Assembly: GCA_041739085.1 (NCBI GenBank)
Contig: JBGSON010000039.1
Coordinates: 1 to 46,542, forward strand
DNA length: 46,542 nt
Origin: JBGSON01 sp041739085
GTDB taxonomy: Bacteria > Patescibacteriota > Gracilibacteria > CAIRYL01
Direction: 5' to 3'
A program made the translations under genes and the position numbers. The notes under the pieces are model-generated. The model did no database searches, was not told where the DNA came from, and worked only from the letters and a program-made list of their open reading frames with translations. Positions 1 through 9,463 of this stretch are shown here, piece by piece. How positions within the stretch are numbered: position 1 is the first letter of the stretch; every line of letters begins with the position of its first letter.

Positions 1-107
1 TTCTGCTGTGCAGTTCTATACAGAGCAGTTGCGCCGGTGGCGAGGATCGCGATGATCGTGATCACCACGAGGAGCTCAATGAGCGTAAAACCTTTTGTGT
101 TTTTCAT
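1..107 (-). CDS. pilA: Type IV pilin / pseudopilin, N-terminal part (cut by window edge)
   Basis: The minus strand from 107 encodes 35 residues before the window ends. They begin MKNTKGFTLIELLVVI, the class III prepilin leader plus hydrophobic N-helix: basic leader, Gly|Phe cleavage site and Glu at mature position 5. In this family PilD cleaves and N-methylates the Phe, and the subunit is then assembled by PilB and PilC, both encoded just upstream. It is therefore likely the major or a minor pilin of this operon. No Shine-Dalgarno sequence is visible before the ATG. The C-terminal globular domain is outside the window, so a major pilin cannot be told from a GspG-type pseudopilin. Confidence 0.9.
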   Translation of the reverse strand, partial: MKNTKGFTLIELLVVITIIAILATGATALYRTAQQ

Positions 108-241
108 ATAAAAAATGGGATAAAAGAAAAAAAATGAAAAAAAGAGAAAAAAGGGTTATTGGGAAATGAAAAAACTGGGGTGATCCCCCATTAGAGGTTT
201 CTAAATGAGTAATGTGAGGATTTGTTTTTCATTTCTTACTC

Positions 242-270
242 ATATTATCACAGTTTTTGTAAAAACACAA
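242..270 (-). promoter_or_regulatory. Candidate sigma70-type promoter for pilA
   Basis: Reading the minus strand, TTGTGT (265-270) is followed after 17 bases by TAATAT (242-247), giving a transcript start near 235 and a leader of about 130 bases. A TTGACA also lies further upstream (281-286) but without a good -10 at the right distance. The 273-base gap 108-380 otherwise holds only a short GGGG/CCCC hairpin near 176-190. A separate pilin promoter would fit the high expression expected of a structural subunit; this is inference. Confidence 0.4.
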
Positions 271-380
271 CATTCCCATTTGTCAAATGTCGGACGATTT
301 GAATCAAAATGAGAGAGACAAAAAGCACATTCAGCCCATTTCCCAGCAAAATCGTATGAATGGAAAATGAATTTGATTTC

Positions 381-1577
381 TTATCCCTCGGTCGCCAATT
401 CGCTCATCTTCATGATCGGACTCATGATCGCCGTCACCATGAACCCCACGACTACGCCGATGAGGATGATAATAAAAGGCTCCATGAGCGAGGAGAGCGT
501 CTTCACCATGGTCTCCACTTCGTCTTCATAGAATTCAGCGACTTTCCCCGTGACATTGTCGAGCTGGGCTGTCTGCTCTCCGACGGAGATCATGGAAACG
601 AGCATCACCGGGAACATCTTCCGGTTCCCCTGGAGGTTTTCCCCGATCGTGATCCCCTGCTTCACATCTTCCGCGATGAGGAGGATGCGCCTTCGGTAGA
701 CTTCGTTCCCGACGACTTCCGAGGTGATGCGGAGGGCTTTTACGATGGAGATCCCGCTCTGGGTGAGCGTGGAGAGGCTCCGCGCGAACTGCGCGAGGAT
801 GAGTTTTCGTCTGAGATTTCCAAAAATCGGCACAGCGAGAAGGAATTTGTCCCAGTAAAACTTTCCGCTATGGGTTTTTTTCCATGCGCTGAGAAGAATA
901 TTGAAGAGGATTATGCATGCGATGACGATGGCCGGATTCGGAATACCGAATGTTTTTCCCATGAGAAAGTCGCTGATCCCGATCATGACCTGCGTTGATT
1001 TCGGGAGCTCCGCTCCGACTTCTTCGAACGATGTCTTCATCTTCGGGATCACAAGGACAGAAACCGCGGTAAACACGGCGACGATCACAAAAACGATCGC
1101 CATGGGATACATCATGGCGCCCTTGATCTTCCCCTTGATCTTCGCGTTTTTCTCCGTCTGGTCCGCGAGCGTGAGGAGCACCTGATTAAGCCGTCCGGAA
1201 GCCTCGCCCGACCGGATCATCCCGATCTCTGCCCCGAGGAAGATATCCGGATAGAGTTCAAGTCCCTGGGAAAGGGTCTGGCCGACCTCGATCCGGGAGA
1301 TGAGTTTTTCGCAGATCCTCTTCATCTTCAGATCCTCTGTCTGTTCCTGGAGGATGGAGAGTGACTTCACGAGGGAAACACCGGCATTGATCATCGTCGC
1401 AAGGAGGCGGAAAAAGGTGACTTTTTCCTTCATCTTCACCGGTGATTTTTCGATCACCCATTCGTTGATCCGCGCGAAGACACCGCCTTCGATCTGGGCG
1501 GCCTGCGTTTCACCGAGTTTGATCTTTTTATATTCATCCTTGCCGATATGAATGGATGTAGCGAGTTCCTGTGCCAT
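381..1577 (-). CDS. pilC: Type IV pilus inner-membrane platform protein PilC (GspF family)
   Basis: 398 residues, the usual length for PilC/GspF. Two T2SSF repeats are visible, about residues 50-175 (FFRLLATMINAGVSLVKSL) and 255-380 (FARSLSTLTQSGISIVKAL). Each is followed by hydrophobic segments (about 155-180, 205-230 and 365-395), which is the standard three-helix platform arrangement. The N-terminal cytoplasmic domain binds the assembly ATPase PilB, and the protein couples ATP hydrolysis to pilin extraction from the membrane. It follows pilB after 32 bases and precedes pilA, so it belongs to the same pilus operon. Nothing looks truncated. Confidence 0.95.
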   Translation of the reverse strand: MAQELATSIHIGKDEYKKIKLGETQAAQIEGGVFARINEWVIEKSPVKMKEKVTFFRLLATMINAGVSLVKSLSILQEQTEDLKMKRICEKLISRIEVGQTLSQGLELYPDIFLGAEIGMIRSGEASGRLNQVLLTLADQTEKNAKIKGKIKGAMMYPMAIVFVIVAVFTAVSVLVIPKMKTSFEEVGAELPKSTQVMIGISDFLMGKTFGIPNPAIVIACIILFNILLSAWKKTHSGKFYWDKFLLAVPIFGNLRRKLILAQFARSLSTLTQSGISIVKALRITSEVVGNEVYRRRILLIAEDVKQGITIGENLQGNRKMFPVMLVSMISVGEQTAQLDNVTGKVAEFYEDEVETMVKTLSSLMEPFIIILIGVVVGFMVTAIMSPIMKMSELATEG

Positions 1578-1609
1578 GGGATAAAAAAGTTAAGGAATAA
1601 AGAGATAGT

Positions 1610-2851
1610 TCAGTCGTTGGCGATCTTATAGGACTCCTCCATAGTAATGAGCCCCTGAAGGACCTTCATGTATCCGTCCTGGATGAGCGTCGTCATCCCC
1701 TGTTTGATCGCGATTTCTTCGATGTCGACCTCGCGCGCGCCTTCGAGAACGAGCTTTTCGATCTCGCGGCTCATCGTCATCACTTCATACACCGCGATCC
1801 GGCCCTTTGTTCCCATGTTCTCGCATTTTTCACAGCCTTTTCCCCGGTAGAGAGTCATGTTGTTCAGGAGATTCCGGTCGAATTCCTCATTCGGATGGAG
1901 TTTTTCGAGCTGCCCCCGTATTTCTTTTGCAACTGCTTCTTCCGGTTTATATGATTCTTTGCATTCGGGACAGATGCGCCGAAGAAGCCGCTGGGCCTGG
2001 ATCGTCCGGAGCGCGGACGTGATCTTGTATGCCTTCACTCCCATGTCGAGAATACGGGTGATCGTGGAGACAGCGGAATTCGTATGGATCGTGGAGAGTA
2101 CCATGTGTCCCGTGAGAGCGGCCTTGATGGCGATCTCGATCGTCTCCATGTCGCGGATCTCTCCTACCATGATGATATTCGGATCTTGCCGGAGAGCAGT
2201 TCGGAGTCCGAACGCGAAATCATATCCGATATCCGGCTTCACCTGGCTCTGGGAGAGCCCTGCCATCTCATATTCCACCGGATCCTCAATGGTCATGATA
2301 TTCACCGCGACATCGTTCAAAAGACTCATGCAGGAATAGAGCGTCGTCGTTTTTCCCGACCCCGTCGGCCCGGTAACGAGGATGATCCCGTTCGGGCTTT
2401 TGATCGTGTGCATCATCGATTTGTAGTTGTTCCCCTTCATCCCGAGCTCTTCGAGCGACGGTATCGTCCGGTTCTTGTCCTGAAGACGCATGACCACTTT
2501 TTCTCCGTGGATGACGGGAAGGCACGAAACGCGGAGCTCGATCTGTTTCCGGTCATCCGTCATCGTGTTCATCCTTCCGTCCTGCGGCATCCTCGTTTCA
2601 TCGATCTTCATCCCCGACATGATCTTGATCCTGGAAACGATCGCGATGTGGATGTTCTGGGGATATTCAATGATCTCGCGGAGTTCTCCGTCAATACGGA
2701 ACCGCACGCGGACGATCTTCTCTCCGGGTTCGATATGGACATCGGAAGTCCGCATCTCAAACGCAAGAGAAAGGAGGTACAGGACAATCTGGGGCGTATT
2801 CCCCGCTATGATCGCATCCGTCAGATTTTCCTTTATATTTTTTTTGACCAT
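1610..2851 (-). CDS. pilB: Type IV pilus assembly ATPase PilB (GspE family), short form
   Basis: 413 residues. Walker A GPTGSGKTTT lies near residue 160 and Walker B/Asp-Glu box IIMVGEIRD near 220-230, followed by the His box AALTGHMVLSTIHTNSA. A tetracysteine zinc site is present (CPEC about residue 295, CEKC about 343), typical of PilB/GspE and absent from PilT retraction ATPases. Family members usually have 550 or more residues; this one lacks the N-terminal MshEN-type domain and starts close to the N2 domain (SDVHIEPGEKIVRVRFRIDG). It is the cytoplasmic hexameric motor for pilus extension. It lies between the pilO-like gene and pilC in one operon. The missing N-terminal domain suggests a simplified contact with the platform. 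Confidence 0.94.
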   Translation of the reverse strand: MVKKNIKENLTDAIIAGNTPQIVLYLLSLAFEMRTSDVHIEPGEKIVRVRFRIDGELREIIEYPQNIHIAIVSRIKIMSGMKIDETRMPQDGRMNTMTDDRKQIELRVSCLPVIHGEKVVMRLQDKNRTIPSLEELGMKGNNYKSMMHTIKSPNGIILVTGPTGSGKTTTLYSCMSLLNDVAVNIMTIEDPVEYEMAGLSQSQVKPDIGYDFAFGLRTALRQDPNIIMVGEIRDMETIEIAIKAALTGHMVLSTIHTNSAVSTITRILDMGVKAYKITSALRTIQAQRLLRRICPECKESYKPEEAVAKEIRGQLEKLHPNEEFDRNLLNNMTLYRGKGCEKCENMGTKGRIAVYEVMTMSREIEKLVLEGAREVDIEEIAIKQGMTTLIQDGYMKVLQGLITMEESYKIAND

Positions 2852-2882
2852 GGGAGAGAAATAAACCCTGCCGGGAGAGACC

Positions 2883-3611
2883 TTACAATTCTAAAGTCTG
2901 TCCTTCTTCGAGTCGGAAATATGTCTGCATGCTGAGATTAAAGATGTATGTTTCAATTTCCTTTTCCTCTTCTTCGCCGTTCTTCTGTTTTTCGAGAGCC
3001 GGATCGATATCCTTTTTTTCAGGGAGAGTGATCTGGATCTCTTCAATGCTCATGATCGGCACCGGGTTCTGTTTGAAATAATCCTGCTGGTTCAGCGAAC
3101 CGGATTTCTCGATCTGCTTCATAAAGCGCTTAAAATTGTACTCGTCTGCTTCGACGGTCGTCCGGAAAGGGAGGATGTAATAGTCCTCGCCGGCGCCCTT
3201 TTTCGGAGCATTAAAGGAGATCGTATTGAGGGACATCGGGTGCTCGTCCGAATCAGCGGTAATGGAAAAATCCTCGAGAAAAACAGCGATCTCGTCCGTC
3301 GGATTGTGGGTGGGAAGGACCGTGTCGAGAACCGGTTTCCATTCCGTCACGACCTTCTCGTATTCCGCGGAGATCTTCTGAAGCTCCTCTTCTTCGTCTT
3401 TCAGCGCCGCTTCTTGTTCCAATAATTCGGCTTCCTTCTGCTGGATGTCCAGCTTGTACGCCTGAGCCTTCCGGTACTGCGGATAGGAATGGAATGCGAG
3501 CGTTCCGATGACGATGAGCGCGGATATGCCAAAAAGGATATAGGCGTTCTGATGGAATGTGCGGATCTTTTTCAGGTAGAGCTCGAATTGTTTTTTTTGT
3601 GTCGGAAGCAT
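2883..3611 (-). CDS. PilO-like pilus alignment protein
   Basis: 242 residues: a short cytoplasmic N-terminus, one membrane helix (about residues 25-45), a charged coiled coil (about 50-95, rich in E/K/Q) and an alpha/beta C-terminal domain. This is the architecture of PilO, which dimerises with PilN in the periplasm to connect the motor complex to the outer structure. Position between the pilN-like gene and pilB supports the call; sequence identity to known PilO is not obvious by eye. An acidic KNGEEEEKE stretch lies near the C-terminus. Confidence 0.7.
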   Translation of the reverse strand: MLPTQKKQFELYLKKIRTFHQNAYILFGISALIVIGTLAFHSYPQYRKAQAYKLDIQQKEAELLEQEAALKDEEEELQKISAEYEKVVTEWKPVLDTVLPTHNPTDEIAVFLEDFSITADSDEHPMSLNTISFNAPKKGAGEDYYILPFRTTVEADEYNFKRFMKQIEKSGSLNQQDYFKQNPVPIMSIEEIQITLPEKKDIDPALEKQKNGEEEEKEIETYIFNLSMQTYFRLEEGQTLEL

Positions 3612-3638
3612 AGGAGAGAATGAAATGAATCGATAATA

Positions 3639-4844
3639 TTATTCTTTCGGCGCGGCCTTCATGGAATCCAGGTCATCCGAATCTTTCAGATAGAGGAAGG
3701 CGAAGGTAAACGGAGAACAGTATTCACTCGATTTCGTTTTCCCTTTCGTCGTGCACGGAGACTTTGAGAAGTTTTTGATCTCCACCCCGTCAAAGTTGTC
3801 ATGATCATTGAGCGCGTTTTTGAGGAGGATCTGAGATTTCATCGCCGTTCCCTCAGGAGCTCTGATCTCTCCGGAAATGGAGAGCTTCATCGTCTCGCTG
3901 TTCCCGGAATAGGTGGAGTACGTCACGTACCGGCTCACCGTGTTCCCCTTAAATGTTTTGTTCGTCGTGTCCTCGATCATTTCAAAGACCTCCCTCCAGT
4001 TGATCCGCTTGTTCATGATTGTGCCGAGGACCTGATTGTCCTGGATCTCGGCGATCTTTCCGGCGTACAGAGCGATGTCCTTTTTCGACATTTCGATGTC
4101 GGAAAGGATGCGGGAGAGCTTCGTGTTCTTATCCTCAAGGATGATCCCGTAGTTCTTCTGCTCGATGAGACGGGAGAGGAATCCGGAAGTGCTCAGAAAA
4201 AGACCGCTGAGAAGGAACGAGATGATGGGGACGATGAGAGAAGATCCTGCGACGATCTTTGAAAGCTGAAGGATCTCCCGCGCCTTTTTCTGTTTTCCCT
4301 CCTCGGAGGAAAGAAGGTTCTTTGAATCTGTCTGGTTTTTCAGATCAAGGATGTTTCTGTTGTCTTCCTTTTTTTCTTCCTGTTTCTTTTGTCCCCTCTC
4401 CTCTTCTTTTTTCTTCCGGCTCTGGGAAATGATGTTCTGGATGAGCACCTCTTCCGGAGTCGTCTTCCTGTCTTCTTCAAACATTTTTGTGAAGACGTTT
4501 CCCTCATCTCCCGAGACAAGATGGTCTCCTGTCCCCGGGGCCGGCTTCTCCTCTTTCTTTTTAAAGAACGAACCGATCTTCGAGAAGAGGCTTTTCTTCT
4601 CAGCTCCATCCTCGCCGCGCATCTTCTTCTTCAGTACCTCTGATATGGATATCGAAGAATCATCTTCCGGATCAGAAGAAGACAGGTTCCCTGCGACAGG
4701 AGAAGAGGTCCCGGAAGATGTTTTTCTTATGGAGTCTATCGCACTCAGTTTCTCTTCGCCGGAAGCGATGAGTTCTTCAAGACTCGGCGGATTGCTTTCG
4801 GCACCACCAGAAGAAGCGGGACTTTGAATATTGTCGTCTGTCAT
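3639..4844 (-). CDS. PilN-like pilus assembly membrane protein with long disordered N-terminus
   Basis: 401 residues. The first ~185 residues are low-complexity and charged (Ser/Glu/Lys rich) with no domain I recognise. One membrane helix follows (about 200-220, IVPIISFLLSGLFL), then a short coiled coil and a C-terminal domain with the PilN-type pattern RINWREVFEMIEDTT (about 270-285). PilN normally has a tiny cytoplasmic N-terminus that binds PilM. Here that end is expanded and no pilM gene is next to it. It is the first gene of the pilus operon, 27 bases ahead of the pilO-like gene. The PilN assignment rests on topology, the INWREV-type segment and order. Confidence 0.68.
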   Translation of the reverse strand: MTDDNIQSPASSGGAESNPPSLEELIASGEEKLSAIDSIRKTSSGTSSPVAGNLSSSDPEDDSSISISEVLKKKMRGEDGAEKKSLFSKIGSFFKKKEEKPAPGTGDHLVSGDEGNVFTKMFEEDRKTTPEEVLIQNIISQSRKKKEEERGQKKQEEKKEDNRNILDLKNQTDSKNLLSSEEGKQKKAREILQLSKIVAGSSLIVPIISFLLSGLFLSTSGFLSRLIEQKNYGIILEDKNTKLSRILSDIEMSKKDIALYAGKIAEIQDNQVLGTIMNKRINWREVFEMIEDTTNKTFKGNTVSRYVTYSTYSGNSETMKLSISGEIRAPEGTAMKSQILLKNALNDHDNFDGVEIKNFSKSPCTTKGKTKSSEYCSPFTFAFLYLKDSDDLDSMKAAPKE

Positions 4845-4879
4845 GTGCGTTTTTTTATATGAAAATGTATTTTCTGTTC

Positions 4880-4908
4880 ATTATACCCTAATATTCTAAT
4901 GAAAACAA
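4880..4908 (-). promoter_or_regulatory. Promoter of the pilus operon
   Basis: On the minus strand TTGTTT (4903-4908) is followed after exactly 17 bases by a perfect TATAAT (4880-4885). The start would be near 4873, 29 bases before the first codon of the pilN-like gene. The site sits in the 82-base gap behind dnaE. Confidence 0.65.
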
Positions 4909-4926
4909 CAGTAAAATGAAACGTTT

Positions 4927-7900
4927 TTACTCACCGAGGAGGGCAGATATTTTGTCCATGAGTTCCTTTGAAAGCGTGATTTGCGATGGGAAGAGGAGAG
5001 AATGGTTCTGATATACAATTTCGACATCTTTTTCTCCGGGATGATCTGAGAGGAGGGAGTGGAGGAGCTTCATCTTTTCCCTTGAGAATCCATCCGGAAG
5101 CTCTATCCGGAACGGCGTTTCTACCGCGGGATGAGGAAATATCGTCCGTCCGTTCGATTCTGGAGATTCCTCGATGTCTGAAATGCCATGGATTTCGTCC
5201 CCGGGGTCCCTCTCCTCATCAGGAGAGACTGATGAGGAGTCTCCTTCCGAAGTAAAATAGAAGGCCTCATCCTCATTGAGAAGCCCCTCGTCCTCAGCCT
5301 CCTTCCTCGTTTCTTCAAGATCTTTCGATGTCAGTTTGTCCACTACGATCTGCCACACGCCGTTCCGTTTTTCCGCTTTTCCACGCAGGGAGAGAAAGGC
5401 ATCTTCCTGGATTCCGGACTGAAACTCGGAATACGCTTTCGGGAAAAAAACCGCCTCGATTGTTCCGGTGAGATCTTCGACCATGACAATAGCCATCACT
5501 TCGTTTTTTTTCGTGATGATCTTTCTCACCGAGGTCGAAAGTCCGTTCACCTGGATTGTCGATTTTCCGAACCGGAGCGCATCAGGGATATTGCGGATGG
5601 GGACTCCTTTTTTCAGGAAATACGCGCTCATCCCGCGGAGCGGATGGCTCGAGACATAGATCCCGAGGACTTCTTTTTCCCACCGGAGACGTTCAGACAG
5701 CTTTGAAGATTTTGTGTCTGGAAATGAGAGTTCATGTTTTTCGAATGTCTTTCCACCGAAGAGCGATGACTGGGAATCATCCCTCTCGTGCGATTCAGTC
5801 CTCACATACTTTAAAACCTCATCGAGATTATCGAGGATCGCCCGGGCATCAAGGAATCCCGAAAAAGCTCCGGATTTCGCCAGGACTTCGAGTGATTTCT
5901 TATTGAGCGCCTTTGGAGAAACGCGGGAGAGAAAATCAGAGAATGTGGCGAACTTCTCCTCCTTCCGGGCCTTGAGGATCTCTTCGACCACGCTTGTCCC
6001 CACGCCCTTGACAGCGATGAGGCCAAACCGGATGACCTTTGACTTCGTCACCGCGAAGTCGGCGGATGATTCGTTGATATCAGGAGGAAGCACTGTTATA
6101 TCGAACACTCGGGCGTCCCCGATGTCGAGGATGACCCGGTCAGTATTTCCCTGGTCCGCGGAAAGGAGAGCGGCAAAAAATTCCGTCGGATAGTGGGCTT
6201 TGATATAGGCCGTCTCATACGCGATCTGGGCATAGCACGCGGCATGGGAGCGGTTAAATCCGTATCCGGCGAACGGCTCGATGATCTCATCAAAGATCTT
6301 CGTCGCGAGCTTCTCACTATGTCCGAGATTCTTTGAACCGTCGAGGAACCGCTGTCTCTGCGCGGCAAGCTCTTCCGGGATCTTTTTTCCGATGGCGCGC
6401 CGGAGTATATCCGCCTGGCCGAGGGAAAATCCCGCAAAAATCTGGGCCATTTTCAGGATCTGTTCCTGATAGATGGCGATCCCAAAGGTCGGCTGAAGGA
6501 TCTCTTCAAGGCTTTTGTGGAGATAGGAGACATATTTTTTCCCATGCTTTCCCTTGATATAGTCCGGAATGAACTGCATCGGGCCGGGTCTAAAGAGGGA
6601 GACCATAGCGATGATGTCCTCAAAATCCGTCGGTTTCAGCTCTTTGAGATACCGCTTCATGCCCGCTGATTCGAGCTGAAATACTCCCGTAGTCCGTGCG
6701 CTGGAAAGGAGCTCGAAGGTCTTTTTGTCATCCATGGGGATGGTGCTGAAATCGACCACGACCCCTTTGGTCCCGCGGACAAGAGATTTCGCGCGTTCGA
6801 GGATAGTGAGATTCCGGAGACCGAGAAAATCCATTTTCAGAAGGCCGAGGGAGTCGAGCGGTTTCGCGGAATACTGGGTAATGATCGATTGGTCGTCTTT
6901 CGGGGGATGCTGGATGGCGGAATACTTGAGGATCGGCTCCGGAGCGATGACGACAGCGCACGCATGGACCGAAATATGACGTACGTTCCCCTCCAGTTTT
7001 TTTGCATCCATATAGATCTTCCGCTTCACTTCATCGTTCTGCAGGGCTTCCATGAGTTCCGGTGATTTTTTTTCCGCTTCTGCGAGTGTTGTGCCGGGCC
7101 GGTCCGGGATGAGTTTTCCAAATTCGTTCATCTCCGCGAAGGGAAGCCCCATGACCCGCCCGACATCTTTCACCGCAGCCCTTGCCGCCATGGTCCCGAA
7201 TGTGCAGATCTGGGCAACACGGTCCGTTCCGTATTTTCCCCGGACATAATCAATGACTTCATCCCGCCGGTCGTCAGCAAAATCAAGGTCGATATCGGGC
7301 ATGGATATCCGCTCCGGATTTAAGAAACGCTCAAAGAGAAGGTTATACTTGATCGGGTCAAGGTCGGTGATGTCGAGGAGATATGCGACGATCGCCCCTG
7401 CCGCGGAGCCCCTTCCCGGTCCAACGGCGATCCCGCTTTTCTTCGCCCAGCGGACAAAATCCCAGACAATAAGAAAATAGGATTCAAATCCCATGTTTCC
7501 GATGACATCGAGTTCATAGTCGAGACGCTCGGAAATGATTCTTTTCATCTCATCTGAAACTGAGTCTTTCGCAGGACTTTTCTCATCCTTCTGGTGATAT
7601 CCATACCTCGTGCATATTCCTTCCTCGCAGAGGTGACGGAGATACTCTTTTTCAGATGCAAAGCCTTCCGGGATCTGAAAGGAAGGAATGCGATACTTTC
7701 CGAATTCGAAGTTCACATCGCAGAGATCGGCAATTTTTTTGGAATTCGCTACTGCTTCCGGAAAAGAGGAAAACCATTCCTCCATCGTCTCGCCGCTCAC
7801 GAAAGAGAGATCATGATCGAGGAGATGAAACCGGTGGGGATCGTTCTTCAGAGTGTTGTACTGGAGGCAGAGAAGGGTATCGTGCGCGTCCGCGTCTTCC

Positions 7901-8535
7901 GGGAGGACATACGAAACGTCGTTCGTCGCGACCAGCGGAACGCCGGTTTTTTTCGAAAGCTCAACGATGCTTTTTTCAAGCAGTGCATCATCCTCGAACT
8001 TGGGACGATGGAGCATTTCCAGGTAGAGGTCCTCCCCGAAAATGGCGCCGTATTTCTTCAGAGCTTTTTCCGCCTCTTCCTTATTTTCATTGAGGAGGTG
8101 GCGGGAGATCTCTCCATTCACCCGGGGAATGATCGCGATGAGTCCTTCCGCGTTTTCCCTGAGGAGATCCATGTCTATCCTCGGTTTGTAGTACATCCCG
8201 GTGAGGTATGCTTCGGAAGAGAGTTTTAAGAGGTTCTCATATCCGGTCCGGTCCTTTGCGATGAGAAGGAGATGATGCCGCTGATTGTCGATCCCGGCCT
8301 CCTGATCAAACCGGCTCCGTATGGCGACAAACATCTCGCATCCGAGGATCGCTTTCATCCCCGCTTTCCCGCAGGCCTTGTAGAGATCGATGAGGCCGTG
8401 GACATTCCCCTTGTCTGTGAGCGCCACTGCCGTCATTCCGAGAGCCTTTGCCTTCTCGACATACTGCTCCACGGTCCCGAGCCCGTCGAGGAGCGAGTAG
8501 TGGGAGTGGACATGGAGATGGACGAATGGTGACAC
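4927..8535 (-). CDS. dnaE: DNA polymerase III alpha subunit
   Basis: 1,202 residues, close to the family's usual 1,150-1,180; starts with GTG (MSPFVHLHVHSHYS). The N-terminal PHP domain keeps the His-x-His metal motif (HVHSHYSLLDG, residues 8-18), so it may be a metal-binding, possibly proofreading PHP as in Thermus rather than the degenerate E. coli form (inference). Polymerase catalytic aspartates lie in PDIDLDFADDRR near residue 411. Helix-hairpin-helix and OB-fold regions follow (about 850-900 and 990-1080, VNGLSTSVRKIIT). It is the replicative polymerase of the replisome. An acidic linker lies near 1,110-1,140. No dnaQ is nearby. Confidence 0.97.
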   Translation of the reverse strand: MSPFVHLHVHSHYSLLDGLGTVEQYVEKAKALGMTAVALTDKGNVHGLIDLYKACGKAGMKAILGCEMFVAIRSRFDQEAGIDNQRHHLLLIAKDRTGYENLLKLSSEAYLTGMYYKPRIDMDLLRENAEGLIAIIPRVNGEISRHLLNENKEEAEKALKKYGAIFGEDLYLEMLHRPKFEDDALLEKSIVELSKKTGVPLVATNDVSYVLPEDADAHDTLLCLQYNTLKNDPHRFHLLDHDLSFVSGETMEEWFSSFPEAVANSKKIADLCDVNFEFGKYRIPSFQIPEGFASEKEYLRHLCEEGICTRYGYHQKDEKSPAKDSVSDEMKRIISERLDYELDVIGNMGFESYFLIVWDFVRWAKKSGIAVGPGRGSAAGAIVAYLLDITDLDPIKYNLLFERFLNPERISMPDIDLDFADDRRDEVIDYVRGKYGTDRVAQICTFGTMAARAAVKDVGRVMGLPFAEMNEFGKLIPDRPGTTLAEAEKKSPELMEALQNDEVKRKIYMDAKKLEGNVRHISVHACAVVIAPEPILKYSAIQHPPKDDQSIITQYSAKPLDSLGLLKMDFLGLRNLTILERAKSLVRGTKGVVVDFSTIPMDDKKTFELLSSARTTGVFQLESAGMKRYLKELKPTDFEDIIAMVSLFRPGPMQFIPDYIKGKHGKKYVSYLHKSLEEILQPTFGIAIYQEQILKMAQIFAGFSLGQADILRRAIGKKIPEELAAQRQRFLDGSKNLGHSEKLATKIFDEIIEPFAGYGFNRSHAACYAQIAYETAYIKAHYPTEFFAALLSADQGNTDRVILDIGDARVFDITVLPPDINESSADFAVTKSKVIRFGLIAVKGVGTSVVEEILKARKEEKFATFSDFLSRVSPKALNKKSLEVLAKSGAFSGFLDARAILDNLDEVLKYVRTESHERDDSQSSLFGGKTFEKHELSFPDTKSSKLSERLRWEKEVLGIYVSSHPLRGMSAYFLKKGVPIRNIPDALRFGKSTIQVNGLSTSVRKIITKKNEVMAIVMVEDLTGTIEAVFFPKAYSEFQSGIQEDAFLSLRGKAEKRNGVWQIVVDKLTSKDLEETRKEAEDEGLLNEDEAFYFTSEGDSSSVSPDEERDPGDEIHGISDIEESPESNGRTIFPHPAVETPFRIELPDGFSREKMKLLHSLLSDHPGEKDVEIVYQNHSLLFPSQITLSKELMDKISALLGE

Positions 8536-8719
8536 CGAAGGGGATGGGGGAAATTACTCCAGAAATTGTATCAGAAAGAAAAAAGGAAAAACACAAAAGA
8601 AAGCAAGCAAGTGTTCAGGCCGGCAAGCTTTTTCCGATCGATTATCGCATGTTCTGTACGAGTAACCTCCCCTGAGGTGATTTCACAAAATTGTATCAAA
8701 AAGAAAAAACACAAAGAAC

Positions 8720-8758
8720 AAAAGAAAATGCATGCCCTGATTTTCTTTTGTGCTTACT
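8720..8758 (-). terminator. Hairpin after nth
   Basis: CAAAAGAAAAT and ATTTTCTTTTG pair around GCATGCCCTG; on the minus strand the stem is followed by a U-rich run (TTTTTTCTTTTTG). It sits directly after the nth stop codon, so it is probably its terminator. The 232-base gap 8536-8767 also contains a second copy of a 'TGTATCA(A/G)AAAGAAAAAA' block (8568-8587 and 8691-8708) and a GCAAGCAAG motif near 8602. Confidence 0.5.
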
Positions 8759-8767
8759 CCTTTTTCT

Positions 8768-9445
8768 TCATGCGCGATGAGCCTGAATGGTCTTTGAGGG
8801 ACAAAATCGCGACACAGGACAGGAGGAACATTTTGGTCTTCGTGCAATGCACGTTTTTCTCCCGTGATTGATGAACACATGGCCGAGGGCGCCCCACTTT
8901 TCTTTCGGCAAAAGTCTCATGAGCTCGTTTTCAATTTTCTCAGGCTTTCCTTCGGCTTTATTCGAGATGAACGCGAGAAGCCGGGAGATCCGGACGACAT
9001 GGGTATCAACGACAACGCCCTCGACTTTTCCGAAACCCGATTCCAGGACAACGTTCGCTGTTTTTCTTCCGACACCCGGGAGAGAGAGAAGTCCTTTCAT
9101 CGAATCCGGGACATTTCCATGAAAATCATTCTGGATTTTCGTTGCCGCAGATCTGATATGTTTTGCCTTGTTCCTATAAAAACCAGTGGAAAAGATGAGC
9201 TTCTCGATCATTTTCAAAGAAGCGCCTGCGAATGCGTCGACCGTCGGAAAAGTTCTGAAAAGATTTGGGGTGACGCCATTCACCTGTTTATCCGTGCACT
9301 GCGCGGAGAGGATAACCGCGACGAGGAGCTGAAAAACGTTTTCAAACCGGAGAGCAGTTTTCGCATACGGAAATTCTTTCTCCAGAACAGAAAGAATCCT
9401 GGCAGAACGTTTTTTTTTCATGGAAAAAGATTCCTTCATAGACAT
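8768..9445 (-). CDS. nth: Endonuclease III (DNA glycosylase/AP lyase)
   Basis: 225 residues (family about 210). The helix-hairpin-helix LPGVGRKTANVVL contains the catalytic Lys, followed by VDTHV with the catalytic Asp. The C-terminal [4Fe-4S] loop is intact with C-x6-C-x2-C-x5-C spacing (CIARRPKCSSCPVSRFC). It removes oxidised pyrimidines and nicks the abasic site in base-excision repair. It lies 18 bases after the DUF2090 gene on the same strand, so the two may be co-transcribed. The start used here is the first ATG; MKKKRSARIL (residue 9) is an alternative. Confidence 0.95.
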   Translation of the reverse strand: MSMKESFSMKKKRSARILSVLEKEFPYAKTALRFENVFQLLVAVILSAQCTDKQVNGVTPNLFRTFPTVDAFAGASLKMIEKLIFSTGFYRNKAKHIRSAATKIQNDFHGNVPDSMKGLLSLPGVGRKTANVVLESGFGKVEGVVVDTHVVRISRLLAFISNKAEGKPEKIENELMRLLPKEKWGALGHVFINHGRKTCIARRPKCSSCPVSRFCPSKTIQAHRA

Positions 9446-9463
9446 TGTGATATCCAGGGCCCA

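Noticed and set aside
2084..2935. 283-codon ORF on the plus strand opposite pilB
   Set aside because: Composition and length come from the codon bias of pilB; no domain or start signal is visible.
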